Shown here: positions 1-13,210 of the stretch, piece by piece | Layout of the letters: every line of letters starts with the position of its first letter | How positions within the stretch are numbered: the stretch's first letter is position 1 | NCBI GenBank assembly: GCA_026182355.1 | Contig: JAPFBL010000003.1 | Span: 2,319,001 to 2,383,000, forward strand | Direction of reading: 5' to 3' | Source: Hermatobates lingyangjiaoensis | Lineage: Eukaryota; Arthropoda; Insecta; Hemiptera; Hermatobatidae | Length of the DNA: 64,000 nt | Program-made: the position numbers and the translations under genes | Notes under the pieces: generated by a model | Told to the model about the DNA's origin: nothing | Seen by the model: only the letters and a program-made list of their open reading frames with translations | The model's database searches: none

Positions 1-195
1 CCTCATGAAGCAAGACAACATCCTGCCTCCTACTATTCGTCAAAGACTTATGAAATGTATTCTTCAAATGACCGAACACTTTATGCCATGATTTCCCACT
101 TTTCACGTGAACAATGTTTGTCATTTCCTTCTGAAATGTTTGTCAAATCTTCGATACTGAAGCTAATCACCAACTCATTTAAAAGAAGTAATTAA
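1..195 (+). other. Open frame cut by the left window edge
   Basis: Frame 1 is open from the first base to a TAA at 193-195, giving 64 residues (it includes YYSSKTYEMYSS and FSREQCLSFPSEMF). A second frame is open over the first 90 bases. I recognise no family. This could be the 3' end of an exon or a transposon remnant. An open run this long also occurs by chance in DNA of this composition, so I do not call a gene. Confidence 0.2.
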
Positions 196-1028
196 GGTTA
201 TGAAACCCCATTTAAAAATAGTAAACTTGGATAATTGTGAATGGTGCATATTACTCTTTAATTAGTATCCCACTAAATAGTTGCCTACTATTTATAGATT
301 CAATAGTAAATGAACACATGAAAGCCTGAACTAAATGAGTTTAACAGGTTTCTTTTCATTTTAAAAAGCAGAATTGTCACCTTCAACCCAGAAAGGTGCC
401 AAAAGGCAGTATTAAGTGAGGAAGACTTTAATAAATAATGCTCATTAAAGAGTTAGAAGAGGACGGTCTGTCCGTAATGGAGTGGCCAGGCTGATAAGAC
501 TGGATCTCGCGTGCTGTTTCACTTCAGACCGGTCAATAAGTTCTTTTCTTAAACTGGCACACTTACCCCCAGATTGCCATTTGCTGCACCTCTAACTGTC
601 GACCCCTCCCCTCTCATTAACGTCCATTCCATCAAGAATCAGTCTAAATAGAATTGTGATATTAGACTTGCTTTCCTACTAGATTCCGCAATTAAATAGA
701 CACGAATATTATATTTCTTCATTAAACCATTTTTTTATTTTATTATCAAAGAAATGTTACTAATTTATGTGAGTGGTAATCTGGATATCCGATACTAATT
801 TCGAATAACCATCTACTGTAGTATACATTAATATATGTATGCTCATTGGATGTTCATAAACCAAAATGATGTTATGTTTTTGAATTTGTATGCCACCTAT
901 ATTATCTTGATAATGTATTTGTGGTGCGGAGGTGCATTTTTACATTATAGACAGTCAAGATCTCTAGTCAAATAAAATTGATCAAGACCAAATTCAGAGT
1001 TTTGACGTGGATCGGACTGAATTAAATA
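196..1028. other. AT-rich stretch, nothing recognised
   Basis: There is no long open frame, no repeat shared with the rest of the window and no splice-flanked coding segment. A mildly GC-richer patch at 460-610 could be an old repeat fragment, but nothing identifies it. Confidence 0.4.
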
Positions 1029-1290
1029 TTGGGAACACACACGTAGGGAACACACATAGGCGGAGCATTGGCCCTTTGTGATACCACACAATGAAGATTG
1101 ATTCTACAGTGGCAGTCCTAAATTTTGCCTAACTCAAGTGAATTTAGAGTAGGACAAATTATCGAATACCTGACATCGTACAGGCTCGGGACCGACGGTT
1201 TAACGTCCTTCTCCGATGGACGACGTGATCAGATTTATTCATCTCCCGCATGAATAAATCGAAGACCAAGTGGGGATGAAAATATTGGTT
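1029..1290 (-). mobile_element. tRNA-derived SINE, truncated copy
   Basis: Shares several blocks in the same order with the full copy at 3803-4131: CACACAATGAAGATTGATTC, GGGACCGACGGTTTAACGTC, and a 'CTCCCGCATGAATAAATC' block. The tRNA-like head at the high-coordinate end and the AACCT tail at the low-coordinate end are missing. It lies antisense, as do the copies at 3803 and 40818. Confidence 0.75.
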
Positions 1291-3792
1291 CAACAAATCA
1301 GTGCTATATTCTGCCACTATAACAGCATTCAACGAGAAGTCCTGTAAGTGTTGGCATTAAAATCAAACAAAACATTTTGTAATTTTAATAATTACAAAAG
1401 ATACCCATAATTTAAATAAGTCAATTTTTACCAACAAAGATATTCATTCACCAATTCGCATTACTTTACCCAGATCCCATTTTCTTCCAAATTTGTGGGA
1501 AATCTCTAAAATTTATTTGTTTTGCTTAAGCTTAAGATATTTATGTATAATGAAATTATTTAACACAATTACATTATTATTTACAATGAACCAATCACGA
1601 AATACAGGCATCCTACTAGTTACAAGATATACCTGTTTGCCTTTACCTGTTGTTTCTTTATATTTTTGCCCTAATTTATTAGTTAATTTGAGTTTTTTTA
1701 AGAAAATAGTTATGAAGAAATTTTATTTAAATAACACAAATATCCATTGCCTTTATTTATATCCAAAAACTAGAAAAGCTAATATTATTCAATCAACAAT
1801 ACTTATAAAAACCCTTCATTTTCAGACATATGTATTCCTAACAGTTGCTTTCTAAACTTTTTGTTAACTAAAATGAAATTTATTTTTTTTTTTAGGTTAT
1901 CCCGGATTATATTTTTTTATTTTTTACTTATAACATTTAATAACATAAAAATGCCAAGACTGTTAACAATTAACTCCATTATTGAAAACTATGATTTGAA
2001 GTAAGTCGAAATTTAGATCTTTGAAAGTAGAAAATACAACCCTGTAATGTGGCTCGGTCATAACTGAAAGAGGTGCTAATGAAGAAACCAGTCTCATCCC
2101 GAACGGCGCGTGAAATTGTAATGTGTAAGTGCAGGCACTGATCTGAAAAAATGTACGTGACATTGCATAAATTTGCAGGTTAAAACTGCTTATATTATTA
2201 TGATGCATAATATTGTATATGTTTTGCGTTAGTGGTTTTCACTCTATCTTATCGGGTGTCATGACAGCTGGCACGTACGAATCGAAGCCACCGAGACATA
2301 CAGCCTAAGAAACTACCCATCTTGTGTAAGAATTACCCAAACTCCCTGGAAGAGGATTCAATATTTTAAATAAAAGAGTTTTTGAAATTGTGGATGTAAT
2401 ATTAAATAATATTATAATTGCATAATTTACAAACAAATAAAATGAATATTTCCTGTAGATTATTTAGAGCAATTAAAGCTCGTTTGAGTATGCCACCGTA
2501 GGATGGAGAGATCACATCTCACTAATAACTCTCTCTCACTTTGCTTCAAAGGCAGCCTTAAGTACCCTTCCAGTACTTAATTGACAGAAAGCTTGTAACG
2601 AATTTGTGCTGTTAACAATTTTTCATAACTTTTCCCTCTTAAAGAATTACGGAAAAAGTTAATATTTAGTAGGGACTTTAAAAAATGAAAGGAAGAGAAA
2701 AAACAGTTATCGTTTATGAGACCTAATTAATTATTAAAAATCTAGCAGTAGTCTCCGTCCTGAATTCGCACGAGCAACAAAAGATAACAATAAAAATCAG
2801 TATTATTAATGAATGTATGATAAAAATTGCGTATTCCTTTTACCAGACCAAAATTATTTGTTTACTATTAATATACAATACATATTATTATTGTTCATAA
2901 GACAATACATTAATATACAATACATATTATTATTGTTCATAAGACGAACAAAACAACAAAAAAAAAAACAAACAAAAATAGAAAAACCGCTACATTAAAT
3001 TTAATTTGTGTTGTTTATCAAGTCATCTGGTCACCATCTCAATGCTATTCATCAGAATCCATTCTGCTGTATTAACGCATTTCTGACTGTCAACCAGACA
3101 ACATGGCCCGAAAATTATTAAGGACTGTCAAAAAAAAAAAAATTAGAAGGAAATTCATACTCTTAAATTGTAAAGTTACAAGTTTGCTATGATGGAAATG
3201 CAAGGAATGTGTAATTTACCCCGACACCGGTTGTTAATGACGGTCTCAATGGTGATATTACTTAATCTTTTAACTTGAAACCTTATCCAGCATAACAGTT
3301 GTATGCTATAATGAAAACATATGGCATGTTTTAACTTAGATTTATTTTACTTACTATTCAACACTCGACATATTTCACAAAGAAAAGAAATTTCCAAAGA
3401 AATTTCTTCTCAAGTATGTCAGCACTATAGATCACTTCCTCAGACTCGGCTCATATACAGGAGGAAACACGAATTTTAAACTTAAAACGATTTTTGAATA
3501 AAATTTAGGGAAAACTCTCAAAAAGAGCATATCAATGGTTTGATTGACTTTATAAAACAAAACAATACATTTTCAAAATTATAAATTCATTTAGATCTGG
3601 AATTGAAATTAACTTCAGTGATTGAAACCTATATGGATTTATCCAAATTTATAAAAATCAAGGGTTCGTCTGTCTCTTTCTGTCTGTGTTTATTCGCACT
3701 CTATAAATGGCCAAATGATATCCAATTTGAATAGGACGGATCTCATTTCCACACAAAGTTTTCTTGTTGAAGTTTTCATCTTCAAAATTTAG
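1291..3792. other. AT-rich intergenic DNA
   Basis: Open frames at 1493-1855 and 1963-2208 are AT-driven, with poor residue composition and no recognisable domain. The only repeat seen is the short duplication at 2868-2945. At 3360-3440 there is a self-complementary patch around AAATTTC that may be a decayed mobile-element end. Confidence 0.35.
2868..2945. repeat. 42-bp tandem duplication
   Basis: The block beginning TTAATATACAATACATATTA occurs at 2868 and again at 2910, a 42-bp period with about 1.9 copies and almost no divergence. That points to a recent slippage or duplication event. Confidence 0.85.
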
Positions 3793-3802
3793 CTCATATG
3801 TA

Positions 3803-4131
3803 GGTTAGGTTAGGTTGCAGTGGCAGTCCAACAAGGGAACATACGTAGGTTGAGTATTAGCCCTTTGAGATACCACACAATGAAGATTGATTCTATAGTG
3901 GGAATCCTAAATTTTATCTAGCTCAAGTGTATTTAGAGTAGGGACCTTTAACGAGTACCTGACATCGAACAGGCTCAGGACCGACGGTTTAACGTCCTTC
4001 TCCGAGGGACGACGTGTTCAAATTTATTCACCTCCCGCGTGAATAAATCAAGGGCCAGGTAGGGATCGAATCCCGGTCCTATCAGTTCATAGGCGAGTAC
4101 GTTAACCACTGAGCTCACCTGACCCACTAGT
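3803..4131 (-). mobile_element. Full-length tRNA-derived SINE
   Basis: Read on the minus strand, the element starts at about 4125 with a tRNA-like head. Pol III A box: TGAGCTCAGTGG, then TTAACG. B box: GGATTCGATCC, about 30 bases later. A roughly 250-bp unrelated body follows, and the tail is AACCTAACCTAACC. Direct flanks TCATATGTA occur at 3794-3802 and 4132-4140, giving a 9-bp target duplication. This is the reference copy for the family; others lie at 1029, 23730 and 40818. The tail reads TTAGG on the other strand, like an arthropod telomere repeat. It is not a tRNA gene, since the cloverleaf beyond the boxes is not maintained. Confidence 0.85.
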
Positions 4132-4140
4132 TCATATGTA

Positions 4141-6717
4141 ATTAAGAAGTGTTAGTACCTAATAGTCCTGTGTTACAGGCACTTTTTCGACCACTTTATG
4201 GACCGCATTGTTTCTGTATATCGTATAAATAAACCAAAGTATACTCATTAAATATGTCTTGTAGAGTTCTACGTCGATTAGTTTTTAGAAAGGGTTTAGA
4301 AAAAAAGAGAGGGATAAAAACTGGTATCAGAATATTCATACATAACTAGTCTAAAAAGAAATGAGTGTAGAGAAAATTGAAACATACACACACACAATTT
4401 TATTCCCTACAAATATGATTCAAAATAATTCTTCGCCAAAATCATTTACGGTTTCAAAAAACTCTAAGAGAGGAAAATTAGCCTTTGTGATTTATTTTTG
4501 GTTTATCACTCGTCCATGATTGAGGTGCCCTTACAAAGCAAGTTATTTTGTTCTTTATTATCTTTAGCCTTTTGCTTTCATCTACACTATTACTCAAGGG
4601 ACGGAAAGTTAGGCTAATTTGTTATTCGGTACCCATGTTAGTTATAGGCGAGCCTCATTACCAAAATAGTTAAAAATTACTCCTTTCTAAATTCAAAAAG
4701 TATTAAGTTAACTTTTTACCTATTAGTGCGAATTATATTTCAAAGTGTAAAATTTGATAATTTAATTTTAGTAAATTCCGATCTACGTGAAATTTATATC
4801 AGATACTCTAGAATACAGCTGTGTCAACACATGTATAGCTGGTATTGAAAAGGAAAAACTTTTAATTATAATCAATATAACAAAATTAAATTTGCCAATT
4901 TAATTATAATCATTATTATTTTCATTTGTGCGAAGCCGGTGCAAACTACTAGTATGAGTTAGATAGAGATTTCAAACTTGAATGCACCCGGTGCTGAATA
5001 TTAATGTATAATAGCTTTCAATTAATACTGCGAGTCTCTCTCAGCGTAACTCAATCAACAACTCAACGAAAACTAAATCAGTGCTTTCAGAGGAAAGCAG
5101 AGAGAAGTGGAAATAATCAAGTTACTCCCAGGATAAGGTATGCCCAGCTAATGAGCTCCTACCACATGAAAACCACAACCCAATGGTCGGTGGTCGCCAG
5201 AGGAGCTAGCACGAATTCCCAACGCTACTTTACTTAGAATAAACTGTAATGAACATGAAATAAAACAACCCAAGATTTTAACGGATTTCAACATTTTTGC
5301 TTTTTGATATATATTTTTACTTCACTAAAAGTTAAGTGCAGTCATCAGTACTATGGTGTTTTCAATGACGTCTGGGCGGAGGAGTGGGTGGTTGAAAAGT
5401 TGGAGACCACGTTAATGGTCACACCGTTTGATGGATAAATCCCAATAATGAAACTAATCAAAATGTACCTTACAGAGAGGATGATCTGTATTGTTATTGG
5501 GGAATATTGCCTAATGGAAGCGACTTTATTACCCATTCTGTAAACTGAGATCATTTTTTTTTCCTGAACTAGCATAAAAAGGTTACCATTTTAACTTCAC
5601 ATCTCATATACTGCAAACACCTTACTGTTCCTATCATTTGACAAATCTTAATGATACTGAACACAAAAAAATTCCCTTGCAGAAGGATGATCTGTATAAC
5701 TTTTCAAAAAAAATTATCAAATAAAGGTGCATTATATGTTAGTATATTGTGTGAACTTAGAGAATATTACCATTCACTAAGACCAGAAGACTAAAGTTTT
5801 ACAAATCGCAGATAACTATAATTACTATGTTAGCAAGAATATCTCAAGAACTTTTGAGAAGTGGAAGAGTTAATGTAGCGTTATTAACGGCAACCCAACT
5901 TTGAATAATCCTATCTTATTGTACTTGGGATATTTGTTTAAATTAATTTAGAATTTTTGTAACTTAAGCATTAGTTTCAACTGATAGTTTACTTATACTT
6001 TAAAGATTTTTTTTTATAAAAAAATCTGAATTTTCTAAATGAGAATTTTATCAGTAAAAATTATAAAAACTTAACAATCCGTTTTTTTTTATAATCACAG
6101 CACCGGAAGAAGGGAGGGGAATGAAACAAATAAAAAATACTAATTAAACGAATGTAAAAATAAAACACATAAAAAATAAAGATTAATTTAGATAAAACAA
6201 TAAAAACAATAATAATAATACAAACGAAACAGAAATTATTGCAACTTTACATCAGGTAATTGGTTAACCAATCAATCAATTTATATATTGACTGTGAGTT
6301 CTAGTTTATACTTTGCATTTGTATTTTTTTCTCTTTTCAAAGTATTTATACACACAGTTCTGATTTAGTATATATGTAATATATTTCAGCCATTCCACTG
6401 CTACAAATATATCTTGTCAGTTATATGATATCGTTCACCCACTGTGAAAGTTTATTTCAACTAACTTATTTTTGAATGGAACTAACAAATACAATGTTTA
6501 AAGACAGTCTATGCTAAGGAAACTTTGTAAGCCCTTAGCAAGGCTCCATGAATTACAACTTTGCTCTTTGTTTCTACCCAATACTGAAGTGTTTCAACTC
6601 AAATTACTGCGCCTAAATTAGACACCGTCCAATGGTTTAAACAAGTTTTCCTTCCATCTACTTCAACATTATAAAATATGGAAACCTTTATTTCAATGAA
6701 TGTACTGATTTTATATT
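4141..6717. other. AT-rich intergenic DNA
   Basis: No supported gene. The 77-codon open frame at 5004-5237 has mixed composition (it includes RIRYAQLMSSYHMKTTTQW) but no recognisable domain, no splice context and no second exon. Short CA and poly-T/A runs occur. Confidence 0.35.
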
Positions 6718-6953
6718 GATATTAGATTATCAATAATCAAACCACAATATGAAATGGAAAAAAAAAGATTAAAATCTTTCAACCGTAAAAAGCGGTCTTC
6801 GTCAGAGCCAAAAACCCAACTTAAGTTTTGACGAAGACCGCTTGTTACGGTTAAAAGATCTTAGTCTTCTTTTTTTCATTTCATATTGTGGTTTGATCAT
6901 TGATTGTTATTTCACGTGTTTAAGTGAAATCTTGTATTTATAGATATTAGATT
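6718..6953. mobile_element. Palindromic foldback element, family F1, copy a
   Basis: Two inverted arms start ATCAAACCACAATATGAAAT and end in its complement near 6895. The right arm continues into a one-sided tail containing TTTCACGTGTTTAAGTGAAA. Flanks GATATTAGATT occur at 6718-6728 and 6943-6953, an 11-bp target duplication. Other copies lie near 8481, 12926, 15393, 32291, 35509, 36048 and 57788. The arms carry the box-hairpin-GAAA motif (TGACGA, AGACCG hairpin CGGTT); in this copy GAAA has decayed to AAAA. Confidence 0.8.
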
Positions 6954-7307
6954 TATTTGTAAATATTTGATGCATATTGGTATACCATATTTCAATTGGT
7001 ATCCCTATAGTTACCTGAGAATCTACGTTTCACTCATACGTTTACAAAATTGAAAACAATAGGTATTTTCATTTTACTGAAAGCGAAGTATAGTAAGTAT
7101 TAAGAAATATAAATTTATTTTTTGGACTAATTTTTAAGTATTGAGTATCCCATAATCAATGTTGTTCTTGATGAAAAACCTATGTGTATGTATGCGTTAA
7201 CCTATCCAGCTTTTGTAAACATGTGACAGGTCAGCATGTTGAAGGAACGACTATAATGGAATCCACATAAACGGTTCTTGGTGGACCGTTACAACAACTG
7301 TCTAGTT

Positions 7308-7999
7308 CAGAGTTTTTCCAACTTTTTTCGACGCGGAACCCTTTTTGGCTCCAGTAACTTTCCCGGACACCCCACATTCTAATCATTTCATATAATCATA
7401 ATATAAATATTTTCATATGCCTTTTTAAATAGTATGTATGTTTAAAAACAATTAAAAAGTAATATTACTTCAATGTGTATTTTTCGAATAAAAATTCAAA
7501 ACTAAAAGATTTTAATTTTCATATTTTCCACAAGTGCATAACACGTAAAACAGAATTACTAGCAATTTTAACCCAGTGTTTTGTAATCATTTTTGGCTTA
7601 TAGTTGAGAGTTTGATTCTCAAGTTAGCCCGTCTACTTCGGTATTTGGTTTCTATGGCAGTTTAAAGGGAAATCCAGTTTCAAAAAAAGTAGGTAGTGGG
7701 AAATGGCAGCAATGTGTGAAGTGCTACTTTTGCAATAGCAGGAAATTCGGGAATCAGATAGTTCCAAAAACTGACTAGTGATTCATCCTAAATATGAATA
7801 AAATTTTGAGCACTTCTACTTATGGGTATATGTAGTTATAAACATTATTCGGTTCCATAATTCACAAGAAAAATAGAGTAAATCCATAACCAAAAAAAAA
7901 AAATTTTAGAAAACTGTTTTTACTAAATTTTTTCACGGATCCCCAGGCAGTATGCTAAGGAACCCCTGGGTTCCGCGGAACCCACTTTGGGAACCTCTT
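7308..7999. mobile_element. Non-autonomous hAT-like element
   Basis: The left end reads CAGAGTTTTTCCAACTTTTT and then GCGGAACCC. The right end, reverse-complemented, reads AAGAGGTTCCCAAAGTGGGT and then CCGCGGAACCC. These are the imperfect CAGNGNTTCCCAA ends seen in many animal hAT elements. The interior (about 690 bp) has no transposase. The flanking 8-mers GTCTAGTT and GTCTTGTG match only partly, so the target duplication has decayed. A solo right end of the same kind is at 61046-61085. Confidence 0.65.
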
Positions 8000-8480
8000 G
8001 TCTTGTGCATATTTTACTTTAACAGATATCTATTTTCTAAATGGTATAAAGCAACAATCAATGGTGTTCTAGTTTTCATGGTTTGTTGTCTTAAAAAATA
8101 TTAAAAACCGCAAGAAATGAAGATAAAACACGCGAATTCTTAAAGGGCTATAAATGAGTCGGAGTGACCAGCAAATCATGCAACTTGTCCACCCATTACT
8201 TAGTGGCTTTCTTGTTGAACGGGGGATAGTAAAAAGGATTAATAGTTGGTTTGGTCAAACCTAATTTGTTTTATTAAACTTTCTTATCCACATCAATAAG
8301 TTCAAAACCTAGTATATACTACATAGCAATAGGATATAGCATTTCAATTCTACACAACAACTTCCCAAATTTAACAAAAATTGTTAATTGATTTAATTAA
8401 CGTCTACGATAAGAGAAAACTTTACCAATAATAATGTATTTGTAATGAACCAAAGTTTTCTTATCTCAACCACATATATT

Positions 8481-8700
8481 TTATACTAAGATTTCACATA
8501 AACACGTGAAATAACAATCAATGATCAAACAACAATAAGAAATGGGAAAACAAGACTAAGATCTTTCAACCGTAACAAGCGGTCCTCGTCAGTCAGTTGG
8601 GTTTAGTTGGGTTTTTGACTCTGACGAGGACCGCTTGTTACGGTTGAAAGATCTTAGTCTTGTTTTCCCATTTCTTATTGTGGTTTGATCATTTATATTA
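8481..8700. mobile_element. Palindromic foldback element, family F1, copy b
   Basis: The arms converge at about 8595-8610 (GTCAGTTGGGTTTAGTTGGG). Here the left side carries the one-sided ATTTCACATAAACACGTGAA segment and the right side lacks it, the opposite polarity to copies a and c. The right arm preserves the motif: CTGACGA, one base, GACCG hairpin CGGTT, GAAA. Flanking TATACTA-type sequences suggest a duplicated target in TA-rich DNA. Confidence 0.8.
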
Positions 8701-10377
8701 TATACTATTTGTCTTTATTGAGGTTTATCCCATTAAACAATTTTAAAAAAAACACGTTTAAAGCATGTTTCGTCTAAATTTCTGAACATCTTCAAAGTGT
8801 TTTTTTTTTTAATTCTTTGACGTTAGAACAAACCTCGATTAAGAAAACTAGTGTATTTGATGTACATAAAATTCCTGCTGTTTTATTTTCAAATGTAAGT
8901 ACAATCAATCCCCACCATTAGAGGTTTTAATGAGGACCTATATTGTAAATTTATTAACAATCCGAGGTTTATGTAAAAATAATGACATTTTTTTAAAAAA
9001 ATATTATAATGAATTGTCACATCTAGACGAAGAAGTGTACTAGTTTATCTTCTTACGTGTCTGAGGGCCCTAAAACAAAACTCCCTTAGCAAAATAAAAT
9101 TAATATTTCTGAATATTACTAAACTTTAGTTACTACAAAATACCATGTATATTTTCTTCAAATCCAGGCAATAAACAACTTTTAGGACTTTATAAAAAAA
9201 CTGCAGCTAGTAGTATAAACTTTTGAATATAAAACAAAGCATTAAAATTGTATGCTAAGTCTTTTAACCTACGTAACCAGGAAGCTGTGACTATTCAAAC
9301 ATTCATTAGAGTAGCTTCAGGTTAGAAAACAAGAGTTACTAACATATAATCCACTTCAGTCAACCAAAGGCAGTAATCCTAAGTTCCATCAAAACTTTGC
9401 TAATCTCACAACTTATCCAATCTTAGATTAAGGTATTATCTTGAATAGTAAAAAAATTTAAGTTTATTTGAGTTAATTTTTCTCAAAAAAAAAAAACTCT
9501 GTGACTTCAAAATCGAAAACTTCAGCGAGAATGGATTTTAATAAAAATTTTAATGTTAAATCAAAACTTAAATAAATTGAGGTTGTTATAGTAAGACAGA
9601 TTTTAGTATAAAATAAATCATAACCACTTCGTATCACATCTACCGAATTATATAACTTAATAAAGCCCATATTAAATAAATAGAAAACCTTATAAGAAAT
9701 AACATAATGCATAAATCAAGGGAAATAGTGATAATACTTGTTTACTTCTGCAAAAGACATGCATATATTCCTGAAAGAAAAATGGTAAACATAGCGTACA
9801 GAATCTAAAGCTTGTTTTCGTTATTGTTTTCTTTTTTTAGTTTCTACTAACCTTGAGCGATTTCTAGGTATGAAGCTAACTCAACTTAAAAGCTAGGTAC
9901 AAAAATCTCGGTCTAAATATAAAACGGTACTAGTTATGAATAGTCGGTTACATATGTATTTCAAATAAAAAATAGCTTAACGCAGTGAATCTCAATGTGA
10001 AAGCCGAATTCCTATGGGGTAACCGAATGTTTTCACTGATAGGTCGTGACGACTAGACACAAAACAACGATCACGGTTGAAGGATAAAAAGTTGAGTAGT
10101 CAAACATTAATAAGTTCATTTACTCTGAAAGGATAAAAAATGAGAGGAAGGGATAAATAAAACGTCGCCAATGTGAGATGGGAACAAGAAGAAGAGTGAA
10201 TGGTACCAAGGACTTCAAATGACTTGCATTGTGACAATGGACTAGATATACGAATAAAACCCTCGACTTTAGGGGTGGATCCTGTAGCTGCAAACCAGCC
10301 CAGTCTTTACTATGGAGAAAAACATTGGGCAACCAAGCATTGAAAGAAAGGATTGTTTATTACGAGTATATAACATT

Positions 10378-10520
10378 AATATTGATATAGCTTCTCAACC
10401 ACTGATTTATCAAGTTCAAAGAAGGGGCTCTTGAGGATTTTCGTCATAAAGAAAATTAAACTCCTGTTTATACGCCGAAGTTACGCCAAAAATTGTTTGA
10501 ACTTCATAACATTAATGTTT
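10378..10520 (+). repeat. Fragment of the 24.6-kb foldback family
   Basis: Contains ATTGATATAGCTTCTC, GGATTTTCGTCATAAAGAAA and the block ACGCCAAAAATTGTTTG. These match, in the same order, the left arm of the palindrome at 24630-25275. Only one arm is present, so it is a truncated copy. Confidence 0.75.
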
Positions 10521-10852
10521 GTCATCAAATATCCATAAATTGTTGTTGTGGAGTTGCTCTAGGACGGACAATTGGCGCTTTGCTGAATCGTCCCAATTTT
10601 GATTACGATATTGACTCAATGTACATCAGCATTACTAACTTTTAATTTACGTTCTCTTCAAAGAACAGTCAAAGGACTATATAACTCTGACATGAAAACA
10701 TCTAGAATCATAGCAAGATTCAACTTCAAATCAATCGTACAAAAGACAAGAGTACGATGCAACACCTGAACTCACAATCCTAGAAGTTAATCAAACAACA
10801 ACATACCGGGGGCAATGACCATTGGAGGATGGACACCAAGTAAACGCCCTCA

Positions 10853-10865
10853 GGGGGGGGGGGGG
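10853..10865 (+). other. Run of 13 G residues
   Basis: Thirteen consecutive G bases in an otherwise AT-rich context. It is either a true homopolymer, with quadruplex potential, or a sequencing or assembly artefact. Confidence 0.8.
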
Positions 10866-11141
10866 CCTTAATTATTGTTCAAGGAATATTGGAGGGGACT
10901 GATGGGGAAAAGGAGTGTGAGAGATTTCATATTCCCATGGTCTAAACCACAGTAAGTAAGATCTTTCTACCATAACTCAAAGAGGAGGGATTCCGTGGAT
11001 GTTAAAACTTTATAATTACAATATATCTGTACAATGTGTCCCTCTGCAGTTATCTATTCCCCTGTATAGCACTTATTGACATAAAAACATTGCTTTTTCT
11101 TTTCCTTCGGTACTTATTAATAACACCCTCGCCAGGTGTAA

Positions 11142-11361
11142 CAAGGGTGTAACCTTGTGTAACCAATATTTCAACTACCACTGAATTTTGTAGGTTAACG
11201 TTAAGTCTTCCACGTTTTAACTATGCAAGCAATTCTCTGAGAATTAATTGTGCTGCACCAAAGGAAGCTCTTCTAGCATTATGAAAATGTTCAAATACCC
11301 TAAAAATAGAACACTTTAGTTAAGTGACAATCAAATAGTCCCTTAAGAGGTTACACCCTTG
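11142..11361. mobile_element. Possible 220-bp MITE with 13-bp inverted ends
   Basis: CAAGGGTGTAACC at 11142-11154 is matched by its perfect complement at 11349-11361. The interior has no coding potential. No target duplication could be identified, so the element call is tentative. Confidence 0.35.
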
Positions 11362-12925
11362 CGGGAGTATACTCAAGTAGCGGTTCCTCTCAAATGTAGA
11401 AATAAGACAAAGACTAACATAGTTAATGAATATATTTCAGAAGTACATATTGTTGATCTAGGATGTTCAACAAATTGTAGACTTATAATTCTAGAAATAT
11501 ACTATAAGTATCCTACGGTAAATATCTGTTACTCATAACAAATACTTAACATTTATTATACTTTAACAAGTTTATAAAGATAGTTTATTATTAAACAGAG
11601 AAGAGTCCGTAGATAATTGAGTTCCTGGACTTACTCAATCAAAATTATATCGTTTGGAGAGCTTCTAAAATGCTTGAAATGAGTAAAATGTTCGAAGAAA
11701 TAGTTTTAGACGATGCGGGTGGTAGTGGTTGAAAATATCTCAGGTTTCATCAGCTGCGCAGTTGAATGAAATTATTCTTATTTATTTATTTATAAAAGTG
11801 ATATTAATAGAAAGGAATTACAAATACCTCATTAGGCATGATGGTTGGGTTATTGTTTGAAGTAATAACACTATTTCACTCGTCAAGTAGATAAGGAATG
11901 GTTTGTTTTTAATTGATTTCAGTTGCCGATTTGCCGTATATGGAAAGCGAATAAGTACAATAGCGAAAGGCAACCAGGCTAACCGAAAGTCTTAAACAAA
12001 CTGACGAACTCTCATTTCAGTTCAGGTTAGCCAACCAACACATATTAAACTTCCCTCTCACTTTCCTTTGAAATTTCCCCTACCTACATTTCAAAATTCG
12101 TAGAGAATTTAGGAGCAACTTTAGATTTTACAAATGCACATTATCTTTAATTGAAATTTATTATTTAAATATAAACATAAAAATAATATAACTGGTACGA
12201 AAATTCAACACATATTCAAAATCATAACATGTAAATACCATGAAATTAGTATAACCTCAGATGTATTTGCAATACTATTTATTCATTTCTGTTATTTACT
12301 CAATTCATTCAAGTGAAACCTATTATTCTCTCGGACAAATCACTCATCTAAAAGTTACGGGAATTGTATCTCTCTTTTCTATTAAAGTTTTAACTCAAGT
12401 ATTAAAATTCAAAATTGGCGTGGAAAAAACATCACAACTAAACTACAATCGAAGATTTGTTTAAGACATAAAAGTAAGATGAACTGTATTTAAGTCTTAT
12501 ATATCAATTTTATTCATGCCTTCTGTATTATTTTGCATTTTTAACTTCTCTTCTAATTTCCTTTCAGATTTTTGCACTAACAGTGATCAAAATTGACTTT
12601 ATTAAATAATTGACGTGGTAAGCTGAGCAGTGTTTAGTATGTTAAAGATTACGTCTTGGTGATTGTTGTTGTACTGATTATATGTGTCATGTACTGATTA
12701 TACTGTCATGTACCCTCAGTGAAGAGAAATATTTTATTTAGAAGCGTTTTATTTGTCCTCGTGCAAGCCTTTAAAAACACCAGCAACTACAATTATGAAA
12801 TTATTTCTTGTATTTTAATTAAATTATTTATCTTTATTTAATTAGGTCGTGTTGTTTTGATAACTTGATAATTTCCCTTCTTTAATTTCCCACTCGCTCA
12901 TATCTTTCCTTCATATATACCATCA

Positions 12926-13210
12926 TGATCAAACCACAATATGAAATGGGAAAACAAGACTTAAAATCTTTCAACCGTAACAAGCGCTTTTCGTTAGAGT
13001 CAAAAACCTAACTAAAACACTAGATGCGGAAAACTGGTGAAAAGTTGAGAAGAGTGGGAGGGAAGAGTGGTATTTTAAAAGAGTGAAAGTACAGGAAAGG
13101 ACATTTATGTGAAACCTTTTCATATACTCATAGAGAAATACCCAGTGATAAGTGACGTCACTTAACATTAATAGATGCACTAGATAAAATGACTTCAGTT
13201 GTAAATTCTT
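12926..13210 (+). mobile_element. Family F1, copy d: single arm with interior
   Basis: Starts with ATGATCAAACCACAATATGA and runs through the hairpin motif into interior sequence that other short F1 palindromes lack (AACACTAGATGCGGAAAACT, then GAGAAGAGTGGGAGGGAAGA). The same interior is in copy g at 36048. The second arm is absent here, so this is a truncated copy of the longer progenitor type. Confidence 0.75.

Larger units (their letters stand above)
8701..12925. other. AT-rich intergenic DNA with scattered repeat debris
   Basis: No supported gene. Open frames at 9473-9712, 10120-10332 and 12261-12464 look like chance. A plus-strand frame at about 10540-10647 (ALGRTIGALLNRPNFDYDID, then a stop) has a protein-like composition but no context. 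Separate entries cover a repeat fragment at 10378, a G run at 10853 and inverted ends at 11142. Confidence 0.35.

Noticed and set aside
3803..4131. tRNA gene on the minus strand
   Set aside because: A and B boxes are present, but an acceptor stem and full cloverleaf are not, and the unit is multi-copy with a long body and tail: a SINE.
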